In this document: positions 54,459 to 63,529 of the stretch, in pieces
How positions within the stretch are numbered: position 1 is the first letter of the stretch
Layout of the letters: every line of letters starts with the position of its first letter
Assembly: GCA_001792895.1 (NCBI GenBank)
Contig: MARA01000059.1
Location: 1 to 64,000, forward strand
Source: Lentinus brumalis
Taxonomy: Eukaryota > Basidiomycota > Agaricomycetes > Polyporales > Polyporaceae
Length of the DNA: 64,000 nucleotides
Reading direction: 5' to 3'
Translations under genes and position numbers: made by a program
The notes under the pieces: model-generated
Database searches by the model: none
The model's input: only the letters and a program-made list of their open reading frames with translations
What the model was told of the DNA's origin: nothing

Positions 54459-56298
54459 TCATCCCAACCTCGCCTTCTTGCGCGTATGGGTCCCGCCAGC
54501 ACTCATGCTTGCGAAGCTCGCCCCGCTTCCCGCTTTCCCCGACTGGTTCGAATGCGAATGCGAGAGATTCGCCTGGGCCGTAGCCTGCACCTGCGAGACC
54601 TGCGCCTGAGCCTGCGAGCCTGCCGCTGGCAGGGGCATCATCGACGGCGCGTCGTCGACCGTGATTCGGCGGTGCGGTGGTATCTGGTGCGACGGCAAGG
54701 ACTCGAAGGCGCTACGAGGAGCTGGTCAGACCGAGGGGGCTTGCTAGTTCGCATAGCAGCTACGTACTTTCGTGTCGGCTGCGGGGCCTCCTGGAACCAC
54801 TTGTGCTGAAGTGCTTCGGCGGCCGTGAGCCGCTTGTCCGGGTCGTATGCGAAGAGATGGCTCAAGAGGTCCGCGCCGCTGGCCTGGATGCGCGATTGAC
54901 ACCACTGCCCCAGACGGTTAGCAAACCTAGGAATGTCCGCTCAGCATAAGGCGAGGATACCCGCGCCGTCGTCACGTACGGGTCGAGCCGTCGCATGTTC
55001 TGGTACTCGGGAAGATCTTTGATCTTCGCCCAGTCACGCTCTGAAACATGAATCAGACCTTGGGAGGCGACGAACAGACTCGCAGCATACCAGAGGGAGT
55101 ACCGAGGATCTCGATGATCTTCAGAAGCTGGTCCTTCTGGAACGGGACGTTCTTCTTGGAGTCCAGTTTGGCTTCCTCGCCCTTGAAGATCGGACGCAGA
55201 CTGGCGAGTTCCGCCATGACGCACCCGACTGCCCATATATCGACGGCCTTGTTGTAGTGTTTGGCACCGAGCAGGAGTTCCGGTGCACGGTACCATATCG
55301 TGACGACGACCTTGTCCCCGGCGAAGAGTGGCTGCAGAGGCTGATGGGTCAACCGAGCAAGACCCAAGTCCCCGATCTTGACGACGCCCGAGGACGTGAT
55401 GAGGATATTGGCCGGTTTGAGATCACGGTGGATGATGTGAGCGTCGTGGAGGTACAGCAGCCCGTTCAGCAGCTGATAGGTCAGCGACTTGAGGACCGGT
55501 TGCGTGATGCTGGAGCGGAGAGTCTGCGAGTGGTGATGAATTACTTGCTGGTGCAGGTGTAAGTTACATCGTAGAAGGTACACGCGAAATGCGAGACGCA
55601 CCAAGAAGTCATGCTCTGCGTACTCGAAGACCATGTAGATGGACTTGTCCTCGAGGATCACCTCCTTCAGCGAGACGATATTCTCATGAGAGATCTCCCT
55701 GTTGAGCTAGAGGACACGCGTGAGTCAAAGCTCTAGACATTGAGTGAAGTACACAAGAGGCCCCGTGGGCGGGTCAATAGACTACTAGGAGAGTTTTACA
55801 ACGGTCTCCTCCACGTCTCCGGATGAGTTCCTAAATAGCCGAACTCTCTCGTGCGGCCCTGTGGTGACTTGGGAAGACACATTCAATGTTCATAGGTCCG
55901 CCACAACACCGACCGATGGTGTGGCAGGTCCGGTAGTCGAGGCAGGTTTGACTGCACAGATACAACGGCTCGTAGCCAGACGGAAATGAATCGAGATGGG
56001 GGAATACACTCAACGATACGGAGTATGTACGTACCGCGATCTCGCGAATGGCACTCTGGCTGATGCCTGTGTAGGTGACCACATCGCCCTCCTTGTCCGG
56101 CTTGAACTTCTTGATGGCATGGATGCGACCGTCGGACTCCTTGCTCTGCGCCTTGTAGACTCGACCATATGTGCCGGAAGAAATGAAGCCGAGGATGGAA
56201 TACTTGTCCGTTACGCGTTTGCGGGCAGCGTCGCGCTTCGAGCGATAGACCCGCATGGGGTCAGTGACGAGAATGTTGCTGCTCCATTCGTCAAGCAT
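54459..56298 (-). CDS. SSN3: Cyclin-dependent kinase 8 (Mediator kinase)
   Basis: Start at 56298. N-lobe [20 protein letters not shown] with [12 protein letters not shown] and [10 protein letters not shown] (the S-x-S-A-x-R-E helix of CDK8). Next exons are [52 protein letters not shown] (catalytic loop), [11 protein letters not shown] (DLG in place of DFG), [31 protein letters not shown] and [20 protein letters not shown]. The Gln/Ala/Ser-rich tail ends [10 protein letters not shown]. Introns are 50-75 bp. With cyclin C it forms the Mediator kinase module regulating RNA polymerase II. It is divergent from CHS5, 215 bp away. No frame break was seen. Confidence 0.95.
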
Positions 56299-56513
56299 CT
56301 AGAGCTGAGCGTCGTTGGCGTCGAGGTCATGGTCGAGGAGGACGACAAGAAGAGGTTCAATAACGGAAGATTGACAAGAGCGCCGGACGCGGGAGTGGCG
56401 ACGACGCCGACGCTGCGCTCATCGCGCTTGACCTCTTCCTCCACGTTCCGCGTACTCTCCTCGCTGTCAATCCCTCTACGCCGTGCATTCTCCGGAGTCC
56501 ACCATGGCGGTCT
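56299..56513. promoter_or_regulatory. Bidirectional promoter between CDK8 and CHS5
   Basis: 215 bp separate the divergent start codons. No strong TATA element was seen. The CDK8 side has GAGGAGGACGACAAGAAGAGG-like purine-rich sequence. Inferred from gene positions. Confidence 0.5.
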
Positions 56514-58219
56514 CGCAGGATAGCTTCATGTTCACGGTCGGCAAGCTCGGTGAGCACCGTCCTCGTCTACATTCTGTCGTGGAGACTCACCGCGTATCAT
56601 GTCCCAGATGCTGGAATGGCGGTTGGTGTCCTTCGCAGTCATCTCAGTAACCTCGTACTGAAGCTATGACGGTCTCTGAAGATCCTCCTCGGCGAGCGCG
56701 CCCACCTCATCGAGTTCCCGTCGCTGCTGTTACCCCCTGGTGTCTCCACAGGCTCGATTGTCAACATCTCCGTCCAGCGGAACATGACAGAGGAGAAGAA
56801 GAGGGAGAACGACTTCTGGAACCTGCAGAGCGAGATATTGGACGCGTTCGGCACGCGGACTCCGGAGAACCCAAAGCTCGAGGTACGCTCGCCCTTGTCG
56901 CCTAGTCCATCCATGTCTTCACGCCCCGTAGCTCCGCAACATCACCCAAACATCCGTCACGCTCGAGTGGCCCAAGCTCGAACTCGCCACCGCGAAGCTC
57001 CGCTCCCTCGACCTGTACCGTGACCGCCAGCGCGTGGCGGCTATCCCTTCTCCCCTGACCAACACGTCCACCAAGGTCTCTGGTCTCCAACTCGACACCG
57101 AGTACACCTTCCAGCTCGTCCTCCGCACGACCGCTGGCGTATACCCATCCAATGTGCTGCGCGTGCGCACACACACCATGACCGACACCTCTGGTATCTC
57201 CGTCTGCTTCGGGACCGTAGAGGACGACGTCCTGCTCGAGAACGCGAAGCTGGCTCTCCGCGAGATGGGCGCGAAATGGAGCGACAAGATCCAGATCGAC
57301 ACCACGCACTTCGTCTGCACCACTCCTGCGTCGACACCCAGTGCCGCGCACGCCACCAACAACCCCATCATCAACGGACCCGGGGTCGAATACCAGAAGG
57401 CGCTGCAGCTCAGCATACCCGTCGTGCAGCCGCAATGGATTCTTGCGTGTCATGCAGAGAAGAAGTGCGTATCGCCACCTGGTAGTGGCCTCCTTACATC
57501 CAAATTGACGCTCCTCCTCCTCCTCCTTTCTGAACCGTGTGCAGGATGATGCCAATTCGACCCTTCTATCTCGGAGAGAACCCATCCTCGCCCTCGCACT
57601 TCCGCCCGCAATCCATGTCGCAAGCGAACCTCTCCTCGCCCTCCCAGCGCAGCGCGACCTCCTCCCCACGCAACAAAAGGCCGCGAACCGCCAGTCCTTG
57701 CCCCCGCAGCGGGTTAGCGCCGCGTCCCCGCCCGCAATGTCACCTACGCAACCGTCTGGGCGTGGAAGCGCACCAAGAATCCCAGAAGAAGAGCGCGAGT
57801 CTTTCGAAGAGGAGAGCGAGGGCGACCACGCCGACACCGACCGCCCGGGCCGCGTGCGCAAGGGCACGCTGAGCAAGAACTTCCGCTTCCCCCCGTCTGG
57901 TCCCGCGCAGTCGCCTCCTCCCGTCCCTCCAGTCCCAGTCCCAGCCCCGCCCACTATCTCCGTCACCCCTGCCGAGGAGGTCGAGTCCACCGTCCTTGTC
58001 GCTGAGGAGGAGGCGCCACAGACGCCGCCGAAGGTCGAGGAGCTTGAATCTGAACCTACGGAGGAAGCCGCCGATCCTGAGCTCACGACGGTCGGCGTCG
58101 TGGCGCCGTCAAGCGTCGAAGTCCCTCCGCCGCCGCCGGTCGACAAGGAACGGCCGCTGGGGTCTCCGAACGAGCTGGACGACGACGTCGGAGAGACCGA
58201 GGAGATCTCGCTCAACTGA
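56514..58219 (+). CDS. CHS5: Chs5-like exomer scaffold (FN3-BRCT protein)
   Basis: MAVSQDSFMFTVGKL (56514) then ERAHLIEFPSLLLPPG, STGSIVNISVQRNMTEEKKR, FWNLQSEILDAFGTRTPENP. The FN3 part is TQTSVTLEWPKLELA to YTFQLVLRTTAGVYPSNVLR. The BRCT part is ISVCFGTVEDDVLLENAK to CTTPASTPSA and VEYQKALQLSIPVVQPQWIL. Last exon: RPFYLGENPSSPSHF, then an acidic Pro-rich tail (EEERESFEEESEGDH, VPPPPPVDKERPL) to 58219. Chs5 scaffolds the exomer coat that exports chitin synthase and other cargo from the trans-Golgi. Two joints are uncertain: exon 1 to ERAHLIEF (about 56680) and a frame change in the tail near 57690-57720, each needing a tiny intron or an indel. Confidence 0.9.
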
Positions 58220-58724
58220 GGATGTTCACGTTGGCGTGATGATGAGCTAAGTTATGTATCGTATCTGTTTTTGGTCTCCGGAATCGGATGCTTCGCTGCC
58301 GTCGGGCGATATTTCTTCGAACGCACCTTTCTCTCTTCTCGCCAAGTGCTGAGGTAAGTCGGTCAGGAGCGATGCGGCGCAAGCGGGTCAGCACTGGTCT
58401 ATGAGAATCGCCGTCAGTACGGGTTGTGCTGTGAGCTCTCCGCGTCCATATGAGTACTAGCGGTGAGTTGCGTCGACCGCAGCAGGCTCACATCATCCTC
58501 ACTAACGCGTCGGTCCCCGTCGATCACAGCCCCCGGGAACTTGTTTGCGCCACAGAACATGCGACGCCCTCGACGTGTCAAAATAGTGAGTCGGATGTAT
58601 TCTGTTGGTATCATGGAGACGCAGTACGTAGTACAGATCACTCATTACAGAACACAGGTTACAGTACACAGTACACAGTTACACAGGACACCGGACGCAG
58701 GACCGGACACGGGACGCGGGACAC

Positions 58725-58880
58725 GTCACACAGGATACAGGATACACGACACAGGATACAGGATACACGACACACGACACACGACACACGACACACGACA
58801 CACGACACACGACACACGACACACGACACACGACACACGACACACGACACACGACACGCGACACACGACACACGACACAT
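58725..58880. repeat. ACACGAC heptanucleotide satellite
   Basis: About 17 nearly perfect tandem copies of ACACGAC (58765-58880), preceded by degenerate copies with ACAGGATACAGGATACACG. It is open in all six frames (for example T-H-D-T-R-H), which is a trivial result of the repeat. The inverted, degenerate counterpart is at 48.08-48.24 kb. Confidence 0.95.
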
Positions 58881-59426
58881 GGACGGCTAACGTAACATCG
58901 CCTGGATAGCACCACATCCGGCATCACTGGGGAAGGTGTCGTGCTAGTAACTGGCTGGAGAGTTAGTCACCGTGGGTGCGTCGGGCCAAGTCGAAAGCAC
59001 TCACCTCAGCCAACAATTCACTGAAACGCCGTCGTCGTCTAAGCAGCGTCAACGTAATCACGAGCATCGTGTGTGCTCATGTACGTTGTGTCGGGCAAAT
59101 CGATAAACGACTTGAAAGCTGCATGTGTTGCGAGCCGAACCGCTCGCAAGGTGGCTTGCTCCGGGTATGTGACATAGACAGTCAAAGCACGCCTGCCAGC
59201 GCCATTGCATACCAGCTGGTAGCGGATGTATGGGGGCCTCTGACCGGCGGTGGAGACGGATTCCTTCGAAAAGAAATACGCACGACCTTGTACCTGGTAC
59301 TCGAAAGCCCCATAGGCCGTGTCGTTACCTGCTCCCCAGGTGAAGTAGACGTCTGGGATCTCCCCACTTATGATCCGGGACAGTAGTCCGAATCCTTTGC
59401 CATCAATACCCTCCACGAGGAGGTTG

Positions 59427-60834
59427 CAGTTCGGAGTAAGCAAGCCTGCGAGCGAAAGTCCGAACAAGGGCTTACTAAGCGTGCGGACGGATGAGAGCAC
59501 TGTAATCGTTCTACTCAACCTTGCGTCTTGCACATCCGCCTCACGTCCGTCCGTTCACTCGCTTGCTCATTGCTGAGACATACGTCTCGTTTTCTATACT
59601 CTGCTTTACATACTTGTGATCCAATATCGATGGCCACCGCGAGAGGACGAGCCTGCATTTGGCTATTCAAGGCATCGTCAGGATGGGCGATTTCGAGCGA
59701 CGAGGTCATGCTACGAATGCACGGAAAAGTCTGGAAAGGGGCTATGAACTGAAGCCACGACATGGTGCTCCTGCACAAGCCATTACTTACCCTGCCTTCA
59801 GGGCAAGCCGTTGCGGGCACACTTAGCCTTCAGGGCACGCCGTTACGGGCACGCCGTTACGGGCACGCCATTATGGGCACTGTGAACACCTTCATGGCAC
59901 GCCGGTACGGGCGCTGTGAATGCCTTTAGGGCACGCCGGTACGGGCACTGGCGAACGCCTTCAGGGCATGCCGGTACGGGCATCTTGGACGCCGTCAGGG
60001 CACGCCAATGCGGAAGACTCTTACAGGCAGCCAATCCAGGCATTCTCGCGACTTCAAGACAGAAATTGGCTAGTGACATTGACTATCAAAGGTTTGATTC
60101 TACTACAGCTACAGCTACGCCTGGGTGGGGGAGTCGGTGCGAGGTCCGACTGTTGTGGCTTCGCTGTTGTGGGGAGTCGGACCTACTCACCACCTCGCGC
60201 TCGAGCAGGATTCTGGCAGGGATTAATGGGATATGGCATGCACCGGGATGCTCCTGCTTCGGGCTTCCCGGACCAGCGGATGTCTACATCATAGTCCCGA
60301 CCTCCCTCGTCGCATCTCGGAGTCGATACAAAGGTTCGACTGCGGCCAGAATCCTGGCCTCCTCCCAGAGCTTGTTATACGATTGTCGAAGAAGTGAAGC
60401 ATGCAATTAGGAAGCTTGCAGTTCGGAGTAAGCAAGCCTGCGAGCGAAAGTCCGAACAAGGGCTTACTAAGCGTGCGGACGGATGAGAGCACTGTAATCG
60501 TTCTACTCAACCTTGCGTCTTGCACATCCGCCTCACGTCCGTCCGTTCACTCGCTTGCTCACCCACCCACCCACACCTAGTGCCTTGGTGGGGAGTCGGA
60601 CCTACTCACCACCTCGCGCTCGAGCAGGATTCTGGCAGGGATTAATGGGATATGGCATGCACCGGGATGCTCCTGCTTCGGGCTTCCCGGACCAGCGGAT
60701 GTCTACATCATAGTCCCGACCTCCCTCGTCGCATCTCGGAGTCGATACAAAGGTTCGACTGCGGCCAGAATCCTGGCCTCCTCCCAGAGCTTGTTATACG
60801 ATTGTCGAAGAAGTGAAGCATGCAATTAGGAAGC
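59427..60834. mobile_element. Repeat-rich 1.4 kb insertion in S3
   Basis: Built from two blocks. R1 (GCAGTTCGGAGTAAGCAAGC..., about 155 bp) occurs at 59424-59578 and 60418-60572. R2 (GGGGAGTCGGACCTACTCAC..., about 245 bp) occurs at 60170-60416 and 60588-60834. The paired copies look identical by eye, so the duplication is very recent. Between 59578 and 60170 lie unrelated sequence and a minisatellite. No transposase, long terminal inverted repeat or clear target duplication was found; the class is unknown. Confidence 0.6.
59795..60010. repeat. Minisatellite with GGGCACGCCGTTACGGGCAC units
   Basis: Irregular repeats of about 20-43 bp built from CTTCAGGGCACGCCG(T/G)TACGGGCAC, at least seven copies with variants. 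It lies inside the S3 insertion. Confidence 0.85.
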
Positions 60835-61040
60835 TGATTGGTCTCGGTCATTGAGAGAGAATGGGTATGGACTGTAGGCTGTAAGGATGGCTCAGCCGGG
60901 AAATCGGCCATGGGTCATGGTACTGTGACTCACGCGAGGGCAACAGTTCGGCGGGTTCGGTGTTGAAGCTGGAGTCTCGTATGTGAGGGCGTCGAAAGTG
61001 TGCAGAGAAGTTCAGTCTCCCGGTATTGATGCTTATATGC

Positions 61041-61261
61041 GAACGGTGCCTCGGATCCTTTAGAATGCATGGCCTAAGGCCGAAGTTGACGCGTTGACGC
61101 AAGGCCAATCAGCAGGATCCTTGCTTTCCGAGTACGAGGGTAAACATGCGCAAATACGAACTCGCCGCAGCGCTCGGAGTCTGAGACCCTTTTGAGCTAC
61201 TAGTAGAGCGCTGTGACTCACCGTTCTCTATCGTCCATCCATCTCGCCGACCACCGGATCC
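61041..61261. promoter_or_regulatory. Divergent K-S module promoter, copy 3
   Basis: On the plus strand CCGAGTACGAGGGTAAACAT is followed by GCGCAAAT (about 61120-61155). It is the reverse complement of the ATTTGCGCATGTTTACCC/TCGTACTCGG block seen at 47.2 and 44.1 kb. It separates S3 (minus) from K4 (plus). Confidence 0.65.
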
Positions 61262-62446
61262 ATGGCGGATGCGCAGAAGCCTGTCGCTTCAGGATCTGGG
61301 AACGCCTTGGCCCCGCTAGAAGAAGTCTGGGACCACTTCGTGCCGCCACGATGGCTCGTAGAACACCCACAACTGAAGGCCAGGGACATCACTCCGTGCA
61401 CGGTCTTGAAACCGGTGAGGGCCGTCGGAAGCACTTCTGTTTTGCCATCTGACATTCCTCCAGGGATACGTCTACCAGACAGACGAGATGAACGAGGGGA
61501 TACCGCAATATGCTGTCAAGATGGTCACTTTTCCCGTCGGAAGTCAGGAAGCAGACATTTACGAGTTGCTCGACCGACGGAATCTCGCCTCGGCTACGCA
61601 CACATTGCCTGCCACCGTTTTACGCTCGGAAGGCCTGCCCCCTGTCATTGTCTTGCCATTGGTATCCCAGTTGAGGGGCAGATATGACTCGCGAGCAAAG
61701 CTGCCTGACATGTTGCGCCACTTCGCTCAAATCCTCACGGTCCGCGTGTTTCATAATCGTATCTTAGACGCATGACGCTCACCCGAAGCTCTCAGGGTGT
61801 GGTCAATCTGCATCGACTACGCATTGTTCACTTGGTGCTGTTCTTTCAACAACTGACTACGTATCCACTCCACTGACTGGATACCTCCACTACAGGACAT
61901 ATGTATAGGTAACATGCTGCGTGCATGGCATCCACTGGAGCTGGAATATCACCAGCACTTAGAGCTCGATAATATCTATCTTATCGACTTCGGCGGAGCA
62001 AGAATACTCGAGCTCGGGCCAGGCCATCAGCCTGCGATCGATCTTGCGGGGTCGCAAATTGGCAAGCCCAACCCTAGCATGGAGCGGTTCGACCCATACG
62101 CATGGGACGTATACTGCGTAGGAATGACCTTCAATATGTTGGCCCAGGTGAGGTTTTTGAGTGTCATTCGGAGCTACGCTGACCGCAGCTGTCATATCAT
62201 GTGCGACAGTTTGTGTACACATCCAGTCGGAAGCCGATACCCTGGTTCCTCCGAAGATACATAGACTGGGTCATCGGCCCGGTATGTGGTTGCAAGTCGG
62301 TCTGTCATTGCAGGCCCAGTGCGCGTCGTGCGTTGTTCGTCCTGACCCTGATTCGGGGGGTCGTACATGTGTCTGAATCCCTCAAACGGCTCATGAAGCT
62401 CATTGCGAAGCTGTTCGCACGACCGCCGAGAGCTGTCTCTCCGTAG
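61262..62446 (+). CDS. K-type divergent protein kinase, copy K4 (best intact copy)
   Basis: Exons 61262-61414, 61464-61739, 61796-61834, 61896-62147 and 62210-62446 join in phase to 318 aa. Sequence in order: MADAQKPVASGSGN, VWDHFVPPRWLVEHPQLKAR, YVYQTDEMNEGIPQYAVKMV (lysine strand), SQEADIYELL (alpha-C Glu), LPPVIVLPLVSQLRGRY, the 13-codon exon GVVNLHRLRIVHL joined to DICIGNML (catalytic loop H-L-D-x-x-x-x-N), IYLIDFGGARILELGPGHQ (DFG), ERFDPYAWDVYCVGMTF, WFLRRYIDWVIGPVCGCKSV and RPSARRALFVLTLIRG. It is likely a catalytically competent Ser/Thr-type or small-molecule kinase; the Gly loop is weak. Partner S3 is broken by an insertion. Confidence 0.85.
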
Positions 62447-63529
62447 GCTCATCTCGATACCAGTATGATGTATACCACCGCTTGTGACTCACTGAAGCTT
62501 CTCACGTATATGTGCCTGAAGAACAAGGACTCGTTGTAAGCAGCAGGACATCTTGACATGCGCCAACGAGGACTTCTGAGGCTGCAGCGCTCAGAACCGC
62601 AGACCTGTACACGCTCATTGAAGCTAGACCGCGGCCATGATACAGCGGCCGCTATCGCTAGCCTGCCTCGAGGCTCGTCGTACCTCATGAAGGTCAAGGC
62701 GGTTACGTAGAAGCCTGTCGCTTCAGCAACCGGGGACGGCTAACTCATATTCGAAGGATCTTGCAAATCATCCGATAGATTCCTCGAATTCCTTGAATTG
62801 CAGGGGTGGTCGACCTCAAGACTCATCTCGATACAAGTACGATTTATACCACCACTTGTGAGAACACGGAGCCTCTACCATTCAGAGCCTGAGCCCAAAA
62901 CGTTGACCAATGACTCACAGTATCCTCAGGAAGCAGGAGAACATCAAGCTTCGCATGTGCAAAAGAAGACTTCTGGTGTTGAAGACCTTTTCAGCTAGAC
63001 CGCGCCCGTACTCAGCGCTCAGCGCTCGCTATGATGGTCGACTTTTGCCTCGAGGCTCGTAGAACATCAAGGCCAAGGCGGATACGCAGAAGCCTCCCGC
63101 TTCAGCGACCGAGAACAGCTCAGCACTGGTACAACAAGACGCCCAGAACCATTTCGTTCGGGCGATGACTTGCAAGGATACCCCGGACTATGGCACAGAC
63201 CAGGAATATCTCCGTGTAGGTCCTGCATTCAGCCGTGATACGGGACAAGGGAAGAAAGGGACCAGTCCCAGGGTCTTGGCACCGGTGCAGGCCACGACAT
63301 CTCGCATTTGATCTCGAACCGGTCTCGGAATCCGGGCAGCAATGTAAGCTTGAAGCCTCGCGGGCGGTACAATATATAGGCTCCCAGTGTCAGCCTCTAG
63401 TTACCCGTACCTACGTGGTATACGTGCGAGTAGGCGAGGGTCTCGACGGTCTTTATCCAGTACAGTGCTCTCCAAATATGTATCATGAAGTCTAGATACT
63501 TCTTGACGTCGTTTAGAAGGATGTTTCCC
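62447..63529. other. Flank of the right inverted arm, decayed fragments
   Basis: 62450-62730 matches, inverted, the flank of K2 at 45.65-45.94 kb (ATGATGTATACCACCGCTTGT, GCCTGCCTCGAGGCTCG, AGAAGCCTGTCGCTTCAGC). A second, more divergent copy follows at 62800-63120. From 63120 to 63529 nothing is recognised. Confidence 0.6.

Larger units (their letters stand above)
59039..60911 (-). pseudogene. S-family gene, copy S3, interrupted by an insertion
   Basis: The start codons and leader are at 60911 and 60851 (MADFPAEPSLQPTVHTHSLS, then MTETN). The body continues at about 59426 (NLLVEGIDGKGFGLLSRI, EIPDVYFTWGAGNDT, YFFSKESVSTAGQRPPYIRY, ALTVYVTYPEQATLRAVRLA, THAAFKSFIDL). The 1.4 kb between is an insertion that breaks the frame after about residue 25. 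The C-terminal YIYAAQTTTAF of S1/S2 is altered to YVDAA and a stop. A 5' leader exon homologous to S2's lies near 60960-61040. It is divergent from the intact kinase K4. Confidence 0.8.
57755..62730. repeat. Right arm of a large imperfect inverted duplication
   Basis: Holds the CHS5 3' end (plus), ACACGAC satellite, S3 (minus), shared promoter, K4 (plus) and its 3' flank. It is longer than the left arm by the 1.4 kb insertion in S3. It includes the complete CHS5 gene end, so it is the likely source arm. Confidence 0.85.

Noticed and set aside
56902..58215. 437-codon minus-strand frame
   Set aside because: Antisense shadow of CHS5, running through its introns.
58725..58880. CRISPR-like array
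   Set aside because: Tandem 7-mers without spacers in a eukaryotic telomeric region; it is a simple satellite.
58659..58927. Long open frames encoding THDTRHT-like or CVVCRVS-like repeats
   Set aside because: They arise from the ACACGAC heptamer, which contains no stop in any frame; no start context or domain.
59795..60010. Centromere or replication-origin repeat
   Set aside because: Short minisatellite confined to the S3 insertion; no supporting feature.
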